Assembly: GCF_033406955.1 (NCBI RefSeq)
Contig: NZ_CP137734.1
Location: 2,790,001 to 2,854,000 of the forward strand
Direction of reading: 5' to 3'
Length of the DNA stretch: 64,000 nt
Origin: Streptomyces violaceoruber
GTDB lineage: Bacteria; Actinomycetota; Actinomycetes; Streptomycetales; Streptomycetaceae
Shown here: positions 12,244-20,174 of the stretch, one piece after another
How positions within the stretch are numbered: position 1 is the first letter of the stretch
Layout of the letters: each line of letters starts with the position of its first letter
The notes under the pieces: generated by a model
Told to the model about the DNA's origin: nothing
Seen by the model: the letters and a program-made list of their open reading frames with translations, nothing else
The model's database searches: none
Translations under genes and position numbers: made by a program

Positions 12244-13562
12244 CGGCCGCCTCCCCCCTCGGTACCGAGCGCGTCCACCGCGGTGAGCCGCAGCGCCGTC
12301 CCCGGATGCCCGTAGTAGTGGAACATGAACGCGTACAGGAGCCGCAGTACCCGTTTCTGGCCCACGACGTCGACCTGTCCGTCATCGTTGCGGACCCGGG
12401 GCAGCTCCGCCAGGGACCCGAACTCCTCCAGTGCCCGCACCCGGAAGTCCCGCAGCGTCCGCACCACCGGGCGGTGCGGGTGCTCGGCCACCTCGCGCAC
12501 CAGGCGCCGCGCCATCGCCCGGGCCTCCAGGTCGCCGACCTTTCCGGAGCTGACGATGCAGCCGCCCGCGCCCTTGCGCAGGAACAGCTCCGCGAACCCG
12601 CGCAGCGCCTCCTCCCCCTGGGCCCGGTTGTCGACGAACCGGCCGGAGTCGCAGGCGTTGAGGCAGACCAGCGAGCCGTCCCGGCGCAGTACCGACATCG
12701 ACTCGCCGTTCAGCTCGGCCCAGGTCCGGTCGCCGAGCGTGAGGCCCGGCACGGCCTCGCCGTAGGTGCCGTGACAGCCCAGGTAGACCAGTCCGGTGCG
12801 GTCGTCCTGGGTGTCGAGGTCGCTGAGGAAGGGCGTCATGCGCCGGTGCAGCCGATGCGCGTACGAGGTGAAGACGCGGCCGTCGTCCGCCATGTCCTGG
12901 TGGAGGTAGCCGAGCACCCGGCCGTGGCAGTCCCCGGTCTCGGCGGGCAGACCGCCCTGGCTGAGATCACGCACGGTGGTCCAGCGGGCGACGGCGATCA
13001 CCGCGCCCAACGGGCCGCCCGCCAGGCCGGCCGCGGCGTCCCCGGGCAGCAGGAGCAGCTCCCAGGGCAGGTCGTATCCGGTGTCGTCCCACACGACCAG
13101 CCGCAGGTCGTCGCCGTGCCGGGCGCGGATCCGGTTGACCCAGCCGGCGAGTTCGTACTGGTTGTCCGACCACAGGCGGATGCCCCGCAGCACCTCCGAG
13201 GGGTAGTGCCCGTCGCCGTCCTGCCGCAGCCGGGCGAGGCTGACGGCGGGAGCGGGCCGGCGGGTGGGCCCGGCCGCGCAGGTCACCGACAGGTCGCCGC
13301 ACCAGCCCTGCAGCCGGTATCCCGGCAGTCCGTCGGCCCCGTCGGCGCGCAGGACGCGCAGCACGGCGAAGCCGTCCTCCAGGCGTGCGCCGGGCCGTGC
13401 GTCGGTTCCGCCGAGTCCGGCGGGCGGCTCTTGGGCGCGGCGCAGGTTCAGCACCGAGGCGGCGGGGCGGCGGGCCACGGCCCTCAGTCCCGGCAGGGCC
13501 GCCCGGAGTCCGGCGGTGCCGTTGCCCGGGAGTCCGCGGGTCCCACGGCGCGGATCACTCAC
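12240..13562 (-). CDS. CHAT-domain caspase-like protease
   Basis: 440 residues. The C-terminal half is a CHAT peptidase with both catalytic residues visible: His264 in LVYLGCHGTYG and Cys304 in LVCLNACDSG. This is the separase/caspase-clan arrangement. The N-terminal half (about 1-220) is a beta-rich partner domain with LVVWDDTGYDLPWELLLLPG, typical of NTP-dependent conflict systems. GTG 13562 overlaps the end of the vWA gene, and the stop overlaps the STAND gene start. A candidate effector released by the co-encoded AAA+/STAND regulators; the substrate is unknown. Confidence 0.9.
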   Translation of the reverse strand: MSDPRRGTRGLPGNGTAGLRAALPGLRAVARRPAASVLNLRRAQEPPAGLGGTDARPGARLEDGFAVLRVLRADGADGLPGYRLQGWCGDLSVTCAAGPTRRPAPAVSLARLRQDGDGHYPSEVLRGIRLWSDNQYELAGWVNRIRARHGDDLRLVVWDDTGYDLPWELLLLPGDAAAGLAGGPLGAVIAVARWTTVRDLSQGGLPAETGDCHGRVLGYLHQDMADDGRVFTSYAHRLHRRMTPFLSDLDTQDDRTGLVYLGCHGTYGEAVPGLTLGDRTWAELNGESMSVLRRDGSLVCLNACDSGRFVDNRAQGEEALRGFAELFLRKGAGGCIVSSGKVGDLEARAMARRLVREVAEHPHRPVVRTLRDFRVRALEEFGSLAELPRVRNDDGQVDVVGQKRVLRLLYAFMFHYYGHPGTALRLTAVDALGTEGGGGR

Positions 13563-15522
13563 CGGCGGCCTCCGCCCCGGGCGCGTGGCGCCCGTCGACG
13601 ACGATCGCCCCGAGCCGGTCGGCGAGGACGTACGGCAGGTCGCCGTACGGTTCCCGGCCCGGGTCGACGACCGCCACGTGCAGCCGCGTCCGGTCCATGG
13701 CGCCGATCCGGGCGGCGGCCTCCACCGCGTCCTCGACCCCTGCGGCGGCCACGGGGCCGGCGAGCCGTCCGGTGTGGCTGACCCGCAGCGGGACGTTGCC
13801 GCGGCCGTCGGTCACGACCACCAGCCACGCCTCCGCCGGCCCGGTGCCCTGTCTGCGCAGCAGCCGGCGCAGCGTGTGCGCCGCGAGTTCGACTCCGTGG
13901 GCGAGCGGCGTCGCCCGCCCTGCCCGCCGGTACAGCGCGCCCGGCACCCGGGGGTCCAGGACACCGCGGGCCGTGAAGGACCCCGCGCGCAGCTCGTCGG
14001 CCGCGTCCGCCGCGCCGACCTCGATCACCTGGACCGCGGCCCGGCTCGTGTACGCCCACTGCAGGAAGGGGGCGAGGACCTCCGGCCAGTTTCCGTCCCC
14101 GGTCCCGCCCCGGCAGGTGTGGTCCAGGAGCAGCACCAGGACCCGCTCGGGGGCGGCGGCGCGCACGTTGCTGTGCAGATCGACGGGCGAGACGGTGAAC
14201 CGTTCGGTGCCCCGGGCCCGCTGGTGCACGGCGGCCTCGCGCACCGTGCGGGCGTGGGCGATGTCCCGGAGGTCCGTGGCGCGGCGGGTGCCGATCACGG
14301 TGCCGCGGGTGGAGACCGGCCCGGTGCTGCGCCGCCGGGGACCGCTCAGCGGCACGGTGTCCCGGGCCGCGGCCGGCTCGTCCTCCGGGTAAGGGCTCCC
14401 GTCGGCCGGGGAGGGCGCGGCGCCGGGTGCGGTGCCGATTCCCTCGGCGGGTCCGGTGTCCAGCAGTCCCCGGTCGCCGTCGCGCGGCCGGGGTCGTCCG
14501 TCCCCGCCGGCGGCGCGACGTTCCGGGACGGTGCCGGGCAGGCCCGTCGGTCCCGGCGCCGGGCCGGGTGGCTCCGGGCCGCTCTCCGGGCGGCCCGGCG
14601 CGTCCTGAGGCACGGCCACACCGATGAGCCGGGCCGCGGCGTCGCTGTCGTCGGCCGAGGCCGACGGGCGGCCGTGCAGCGCCGCCAGGGTGCGGGCGAG
14701 GCGCAGGATGGCCAGCTCCCGGCGGACCCCGGCGTCGGGCCCGAGCAGCTCCCGTGCCCGGCCGATCGCCGCGTCGCCGACGGGCACGGGCCGGACGCCT
14801 CCCGCGGCCGCCGAACGCCAGGCTGCCGGGAGCCCCGCGAACAGTGCCTCCCCCTCGCCCGCCGCCGCTCCCGCCTCCGGTCGCGGGCCCGTCTCCGCGA
14901 GTGCCTCGCGCACACCGGGCAGCCGCAGCCCCGCCGCCGACAGCCGTACGGCGCACCGGTCCAGCAGGTGCCGGCTGACCCGCCCCACGTCGGCGCTGCG
15001 GCAGACGGCCAGCCAGCGGGCCCGGGGCCGGACCGTCCGGCGCGGTCCACCGCGTTCGACGGTCACGACGTCGGCGCCGAGCAACTGCACCGCGGCGCGC
15101 ATCCCGGCGACGCTCAGCCGCGCGAGGTCGGGCACCACGACCAACGGCGGCGCTCCGTCGGCGTCGTCCCCCTCGGTCAGGGGGCCCGGCTCGGTGCGGA
15201 CGGTGATGCCGTGCTCGCCGCCGCGGATCCTGATGCGGGTCCACAAGTCCTCGTCCCGGTCCGAGGCACCCAGTACGAGCGGCGGTCGCGCCGGTTCGGC
15301 GGCTCCGGCGAGGACGGCGCCGAACAGCCGGGCGACCGGGTCGACGAGCCGGGGATCCAGGTCGACGAGCAGGACCCCGGAGAGGGCCGGATCGGCCGCC
15401 GCGCAGACGAGCGCGAGGCCGAGCCGGCGCGCCGGGTCGTCGGGCGGGGCCGCTCCGCCGGCGGTGCCGCCCTCCGGCGGTGGGCTGGGGGACGTGGGCG
15501 GGCGGGGCGGGACGGCTGCCAT
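13555..15522 (-). CDS. ChlD-like vWA protein with degenerate MIDAS
   Basis: 655 residues. It pairs with the downstream-numbered ChlI-like AAA+ gene in the way magnesium-chelatase D pairs with I. The N-terminal third resembles a remnant AAA/ChlD region, the middle is Pro/Gly-rich and acidic, and the C-terminal vWA domain (about 460-650) has LVLLLDHTC (Asp467) where an intact MIDAS reads DxSxS, and VVVTDGRGN (Asp572), which keeps the ChlD TDGRxN motif. Metal binding is therefore probably altered. ATG 15522 follows the AAA+ stop by five bases. Probably an adaptor linking the AAA+ motor to the CHAT or TPR proteins; not a real chelatase, as no chlorophyll or cobalamin genes are near. Confidence 0.8.
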   Translation of the reverse strand: MAAVPPRPPTSPSPPPEGGTAGGAAPPDDPARRLGLALVCAAADPALSGVLLVDLDPRLVDPVARLFGAVLAGAAEPARPPLVLGASDRDEDLWTRIRIRGGEHGITVRTEPGPLTEGDDADGAPPLVVVPDLARLSVAGMRAAVQLLGADVVTVERGGPRRTVRPRARWLAVCRSADVGRVSRHLLDRCAVRLSAAGLRLPGVREALAETGPRPEAGAAAGEGEALFAGLPAAWRSAAAGGVRPVPVGDAAIGRARELLGPDAGVRRELAILRLARTLAALHGRPSASADDSDAAARLIGVAVPQDAPGRPESGPEPPGPAPGPTGLPGTVPERRAAGGDGRPRPRDGDRGLLDTGPAEGIGTAPGAAPSPADGSPYPEDEPAAARDTVPLSGPRRRSTGPVSTRGTVIGTRRATDLRDIAHARTVREAAVHQRARGTERFTVSPVDLHSNVRAAAPERVLVLLLDHTCRGGTGDGNWPEVLAPFLQWAYTSRAAVQVIEVGAADAADELRAGSFTARGVLDPRVPGALYRRAGRATPLAHGVELAAHTLRRLLRRQGTGPAEAWLVVVTDGRGNVPLRVSHTGRLAGPVAAAGVEDAVEAAARIGAMDRTRLHVAVVDPGREPYGDLPYVLADRLGAIVVDGRHAPGAEAAGE

Positions 15523-15527
15523 CTCGG

Positions 15528-16469
15528 TCAGACCTCGAAGAGGTCCTGGAGACGGGCCTCGTCGTCCGGCTCCCAGTCGAAGGTGTCGCCGTGCACCGCT
15601 TCCGGCCGCCGGTGCCGCAGGGCCATCGGCAGGACCCGGCGCAGGTGCCCGGGGGTCACCCGGTCGGCATCCTCCAGGGCCGCCAGTGCCCGGGCCGCCA
15701 GCACGGCCACGATCTCCCCCCGCTGACCCACCGCCTCGGTCCGTTCCGCGGCCCGTGCGCACAGCTCCAGGACGTGGTCGGGGACGTCGACGTCACGGAC
15801 CCGGCGCCGGGCGGCCGTCAGCCGGTCCCGGGTGCGCGCGTCGTCCCGCCGGGCGGCGGAGAGCCACGCGGAGTCCTCGCGTTCCAGCTCCAGTTCGAAG
15901 TCGAGCACGGTGCGCAGCAGCAGGTGTCGTGCCGTCGCGTCCAGTGTCTCGGCGGTGACCATCAGTCCGAAACGGTCCAGCAGTTGGGGCCGCAGCCCAC
16001 CCTCTTCGGGGTTCATGGTGCCGACCAGACCGAACGACAGGTACTTGGCGGTGTCCAGCCCCTCGCGCTGCACGGACAGGACACCGGTGGCGGCGACGTC
16101 CAGGATGATGTCCACGAGGTGGTCGTCGAGGAGGTTGACCTCGTCGACGTACAGCAGTCCCTTGTCCGCCGCGTCCTCCAGCAGCCCGGGCTGCGGCCGC
16201 GGCTCGCCCCGGATAAGCGCGTCCAGGTCCCAGCCGCCGACGACGCGGTCGTCGGTGGCGTTGATGGGCAGGGTGACCGGCAGCTCGCCGTGGGCCATCA
16301 GCGCGAAGGCCCGTACGAGGGTCGACTTGGCGGTGCCGCGCGGTCCGGCCATCAGCACGCCGCCGATGCGGGGGACGACGTGGTGGAGCTCCAGTGCCAG
16401 CTTGAGCTCGTCCTGGGCGACGACACGGGAGTACGGCAGGATGCGCGGCTCCGGCACCGCGCCGCTCAC
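15528..16469 (-). CDS. ChlI/MoxR-class AAA+ ATPase
   Basis: 313 residues. Walker A GPRGTAKST (Lys48), the ChlI-specific ATDDRVVGGWDL segment, Walker B LLYVDEVNLLDDHLVD, and GTMNPEEGGLRPQLLDRFGL with sensor 1 and arginine finger. This is the magnesium-chelatase I-like subgroup. It acts as a hexameric motor partnered with a vWA protein, here the next gene. GTG 16469 overlaps the TGA of the Trypco gene. In conflict systems such AAA+/vWA pairs gate an effector; here that would be the CHAT protease or the TIR-STAND protein of the same operon. Confidence 0.92.
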   Translation of the reverse strand: MSGAVPEPRILPYSRVVAQDELKLALELHHVVPRIGGVLMAGPRGTAKSTLVRAFALMAHGELPVTLPINATDDRVVGGWDLDALIRGEPRPQPGLLEDAADKGLLYVDEVNLLDDHLVDIILDVAATGVLSVQREGLDTAKYLSFGLVGTMNPEEGGLRPQLLDRFGLMVTAETLDATARHLLLRTVLDFELELEREDSAWLSAARRDDARTRDRLTAARRRVRDVDVPDHVLELCARAAERTEAVGQRGEIVAVLAARALAALEDADRVTPGHLRRVLPMALRHRRPEAVHGDTFDWEPDDEARLQDLFEV

Positions 16470-16894
16470 GAACCGGCCCCGTCTGCCGCGCCGGTCCCCT
16501 GGCCGTCGGGAGCGGCTGCGGGGGAGGAAGCGGGGGCAGTCTGCCAGCGGAGCGTGATCTGGAGCTGCGCCTCGGCCCCGCTCTTGACGAGGGTGGCCAC
16601 CCCGGCGTCGATCTTGATGGCGAGCTGCATCTCGATCTCGTCCGGCCGAAGCCCCTCCTGCAGCTCGCCGAAGCGCCGTACGGCCTGGGCGGCGCATCTG
16701 CGGGCGAGGTCCAGCCCGTCGGTGTAGACGTCCCGGGCCACCCGGACGACTCGCTGTCCGGCGCCGTCCCGGGTCTCCTCGTCGCCGAAGACGAGGTCGA
16801 GCCCGTCGGCGGCGGACGGGTCGAGGTGCGCGTCGACCTCGACCGGTATGGGCCCGTCCGCGCCTTCCGGCACGGGGCCCAATAAGATCACCAC
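16466..16894 (-). CDS. CU044_2847-like (trypsin-co-occurring, Trypco-type) small protein
   Basis: 142 residues. The conserved C-terminal block, a Pro-Asp-Glu-Ile-Glu strand, then AIKIDAGVATLVKSGAEAQLQITLRW, is cut short here to its key features: an alternating beta sheet ending in Trp, as in Trypco/CU044_2847 proteins. First gene of the operon; GTG 16894 (or 16891) is preceded by GGGGGAG. Its stop overlaps the AAA+ start. These domains recur beside trypsin-like proteases and vWA/AAA+ genes in actinobacterial conflict systems; this copy sits in an operon with a CHAT rather than a trypsin-like protease. Molecular role unknown. Confidence 0.75.
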   Translation of the reverse strand: MVILLGPVPEGADGPIPVEVDAHLDPSAADGLDLVFGDEETRDGAGQRVVRVARDVYTDGLDLARRCAAQAVRRFGELQEGLRPDEIEMQLAIKIDAGVATLVKSGAEAQLQITLRWQTAPASSPAAAPDGQGTGAADGAGS

Positions 16895-17022
16895 ACGCTC
16901 CCCCTGGCCCAACTCGTGTGTGTTACAGGTGTGTTGAGTGGACCCGTGTTCTTCCCCGGGGCGCGGGGGGTTATGCACCCCGGGGCAACGAAGGTGACCG
17001 GCCGGTCTCGTCCTTCGCGACG

Positions 17023-20000
17023 TCAGGTGGTCTGGGGCTCGAAGTCCCAGTACGGACGGTTGCGGGAACGGGCGGAGACGGTGTGCGTGTGTTTGCTGCC
17101 CAGTGTCGCGTCGAGGTCGGACAGTGCCTCCTGCTCGACCTTCTCCGCCTGCCGGCGGTCCCGCAGGCCGCGCAGGTCCGCCGCGTACGCGATACGGGTC
17201 GACAGCGTGAGCGGGTGCGTCCGCCCGAGCGACTCGATGGCGCGCGCCGCCGTGTCCCGGCTGAGTTCGGCGGCCCCCTCGGTGTCGCCCACCAGGTTCC
17301 GCAGCGCGGAGGCGTTCAGGGCACAGCCGACTGTCCAGGGGTGGCTCTCGCCGACGGCCTGCGTCATCTCGGCCAGCGCCTGTTCGACGAGGACGTGGCC
17401 GTGCTCGCGTTCGCCGACGTTGCGCAGGATCAGTGCCTGGTTGGCGCGGGCCCCGGCGATGAACGGGTGCCCTGCGGGGAGCATCATCTCGTAGCGGGCG
17501 ACGACTGCCTCGCTGAGCTCGCGGGCCTGGTCGATGTCGCCGTGTTCGCGGGCGTAGCAGCTCTGGCCGGTCGCGAAGATCAGCGTGAGCGGATGGGTCT
17601 CGCCCAGTACACGTTCTCCGCGCTCCAGGACACTGCTCAGCATCGTTCCCGGCTCCTCGCCGCGAGGTGCCCGCTCGCCGAGGCGGTACCGGCACAGCGC
17701 CAGGTTGTACTCGGCCTTGAGGGTCTGCGGGTTGTCCGGGCCCATCACGATGCGGTTCTCGCGCACGTTCTTCGCCTGGAGGGACTCGGCGTCGGCGTAG
17801 CGGCCCAGCAGGCGGAGGTCGATGGCGTACGTGATCTCGGAGCTGAGCGCCCACGGATGGCGGGCGCGCAGCAGTTGGCGACGCGCCTCCATGGTGCTGC
17901 GGTCGGTCTCCAGCGTCTCCTCGTAGCGGCCGAGCAGGCGCAGGGAGACACCCAGGTTGTTCTGCGCGTTCAGGGTCCTGGAGTCCTGGTCGCCGAGGAG
18001 TTCGCGGTAGGCCGCCAGGACCCACTGGGAGAGTTCTAGGGCCTCGTCGTAGCGGGCCAGGCCGCGCAGGTCGCCGCCCAGGCCCGCGGCGGCGCGCAGG
18101 TGGTCGAGGTCCTGCGGTCCGCGTTCCTCCCTGAGGTGCTCGACCGCGTCGCGGCTGAGGGCCTCGGTGCGGGCGTAGTCCCCCATGGCGCGCAGCAGGT
18201 TGGTGTAGTGGTAGGTCAGCTCCCAGATCCGCGCGTGGGTCGGACCGAGCAGGCGGCGCCAGGCGGTGAGGGCCCGCTCGCCGAGTTTGATGCCGGCCCG
18301 GTACTCGCCGGAGAAGTACATGTAGCGCAGGCAGTTCAGGACCATGCGCTGGACCTTCGCGTCCTTGCTCTTGAGGACGTCCGCGTACTTCAGGTGCGGC
18401 ACGATCTCCGCGTAGCCGGGCCACAGCCGGGTTTCGGTCGGCCGGCCCGGATCGGCCGCGGCGAGGGCCCGCCGTACGACGTCGATGAACTCGCTGCGGT
18501 CGGCGTCCGGCATGTCCTTGTGCACGATCTGGTGGACCATGCGGTGCAGGTAGAGCGATTCGCCGGCGGACACCGGTTCGTCGAGGGACGCCTCGTGGGA
18601 CTCCAGCCGGACCACCGAGTAGGTGCGCAGCTGGTTGATCGCCTTGTTCCACAGCAGCGGGTCGTTGAGCAGTCCGGCGAGCTGCTCGGGCAGCTCGTCG
18701 ACGGGCATCTCCTTCAGCAGGCGTACGGGGATGAAACCCGGTGCGAAGAAGGTGCACAGGCGCAGGAGGTCGACGGACTCCGGGACGGTCTCCCGGAGTT
18801 TGTTCAGCAGTATCGACCAGGCGGTCTGGAAGGCCAGCGGGAAGTCCGCCGACACCTTCACCACATCGCTGTCGATACCGCCCTCCAGCAGGGCGATGTA
18901 CTCGTCGACCGACAGGTCGGAGTCGTTGAGCCAGCCCGCCGTCTGGTCGAGCAGCAGCGGCAGGTCGCCCAGCGCCTCGGCCAGTTGGTCGGCGTCCGCC
19001 TCCGACAGGCGGGGGGCGCGGCGGCGGATGAACGCGACCGACTCGTCGCGGGGATAGACCCGGACCTCGAGCAGCTTGCTGTTGTGCTCGCTCCACTCGG
19101 GGTTGCGCGAGGTGACGATGACGTGTCCGGGCCCGGTCGGCAGCAGGTCCCAGATCTGGTCCGGCTCGTCCGCCCCGTCGAGGACCAGCAACCACCTCGA
19201 GTAGGGCTCCCCGCGACGGAGCGCGTCGCGTACCGCGCGCAGCCGCTCGCCGTACTCCTGACCGGTCCGCAGGTTCAGTTTCGGGGCGAGCTCGGCCAGT
19301 TGCCGCCGGTAGGTGACGCGCTTCTCCGCGTTCACCCACCAGACGACGTCGTACTCGGACCCGAAACGGTGTGCGTACTCGGCGGCGAACTGGGTCTTGC
19401 CCACCCCGGACATGCCGTGCAGGGTCAGCACACCGGCGCCGGGCTCGGAGCTCTGGAGCAGGTGGTAGGCCTCGTTGAACAGCGGCTCGCGGCCGGTGAA
19501 GCGGGTGTTGCGCCGCGGCACCACGCCCCACACGTCCGGCATCGCCGCCGGGAACCGCGGCGCTCGCCGTGACTCCGCCGAGGTCTCGGCGAGCGCCTCG
19601 GACGGCAGGTCGAGCCGGTCCAGCAGGCGGCGCTCCGCCTCCTCGGCGCCCATGTTGGTCAGGGCGACCGGTGCCAGTACGGCCGCGGCGGCCGGGACCG
19701 CCGCCGTGGTGACCGACACGGCCGCGAACCGGGAGGGGTCGGGGGCGACGATCTCGCGCAGGGCCGCGTTCCACTCCTCGTGGGTGCGCGGTCCGAGCTG
19801 GAAGTACCACTCGCTGACGATGATGAGGACCCGGCCCTCGGCGAGCGTCAGGTCGCGCAGCAGGTCCACCAGCGGGACATCGGCCGGGGAGTCCCAGCGC
19901 AGGGGCACCACCCGTACGCCACGCCGCTCCAGCCGGTCCCCGATCCAGGCCGCCCAGGCGCGGTTGAAGCCTGCGAAGTGGATCGTGACCGTCTGCCTGG

Positions 20001-20046
20001 CGGTCCCCCTCTCGGCCGTCTCGACCGGCTTGCGAGCTCCAGACAT
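17023..20046 (-). CDS. FxsT-like TIR/STAND-ATPase/TPR protein (second paralogue)
   Basis: 1007 residues. An N-terminal TIR-like domain (about 18-165, VTIHFAGFNRAWAAWIGDRLE at its start, a HEEWNAAL helix holding a candidate catalytic Glu), NB-ARC ATPase with GMSGVGKTQ (Lys217) and LLVLDGADE, then a TPR superhelix to the C terminus WDFEPQTT. Nearly colinear with the protein at 8797-12243 but lacking its N-terminal beta domain, so the pair arose by duplication. It stands alone, with 128-base gaps on both sides. The TIR may be an NADase or only a scaffold. Co-occurrence with FxsA/FxsB supports the FxSxx-COOH TPR label. Confidence 0.9.
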   Translation of the reverse strand: MSGARKPVETAERGTARQTVTIHFAGFNRAWAAWIGDRLERRGVRVVPLRWDSPADVPLVDLLRDLTLAEGRVLIIVSEWYFQLGPRTHEEWNAALREIVAPDPSRFAAVSVTTAAVPAAAAVLAPVALTNMGAEEAERRLLDRLDLPSEALAETSAESRRAPRFPAAMPDVWGVVPRRNTRFTGREPLFNEAYHLLQSSEPGAGVLTLHGMSGVGKTQFAAEYAHRFGSEYDVVWWVNAEKRVTYRRQLAELAPKLNLRTGQEYGERLRAVRDALRRGEPYSRWLLVLDGADEPDQIWDLLPTGPGHVIVTSRNPEWSEHNSKLLEVRVYPRDESVAFIRRRAPRLSEADADQLAEALGDLPLLLDQTAGWLNDSDLSVDEYIALLEGGIDSDVVKVSADFPLAFQTAWSILLNKLRETVPESVDLLRLCTFFAPGFIPVRLLKEMPVDELPEQLAGLLNDPLLWNKAINQLRTYSVVRLESHEASLDEPVSAGESLYLHRMVHQIVHKDMPDADRSEFIDVVRRALAAADPGRPTETRLWPGYAEIVPHLKYADVLKSKDAKVQRMVLNCLRYMYFSGEYRAGIKLGERALTAWRRLLGPTHARIWELTYHYTNLLRAMGDYARTEALSRDAVEHLREERGPQDLDHLRAAAGLGGDLRGLARYDEALELSQWVLAAYRELLGDQDSRTLNAQNNLGVSLRLLGRYEETLETDRSTMEARRQLLRARHPWALSSEITYAIDLRLLGRYADAESLQAKNVRENRIVMGPDNPQTLKAEYNLALCRYRLGERAPRGEEPGTMLSSVLERGERVLGETHPLTLIFATGQSCYAREHGDIDQARELSEAVVARYEMMLPAGHPFIAGARANQALILRNVGEREHGHVLVEQALAEMTQAVGESHPWTVGCALNASALRNLVGDTEGAAELSRDTAARAIESLGRTHPLTLSTRIAYAADLRGLRDRRQAEKVEQEALSDLDATLGSKHTHTVSARSRNRPYWDFEPQTT

Positions 20047-20174
20047 GCAGTGGCCTCCAGCACGTAGTACCGCAAAATCCTAGGACCCCGGAGCGTCGCG
20101 CGTAAGTCCGCCGACCGACGGCAACACCCCCTGTGCGGACGATCTTTCCGTACCCGGCCTCCGCGCGTGGGCAT

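Noticed and set aside
13555..16469. Genuine magnesium/cobalt chelatase
   Set aside because: No H subunit or tetrapyrrole gene nearby, and the vWA MIDAS is degenerate.
8797..20046. Thoeris or standard TIR-NLR antiphage system
   Set aside because: No ThsA-like partner; the neighbours are FxSxx-COOH genes, so only the broad STAND/TIR label is kept.
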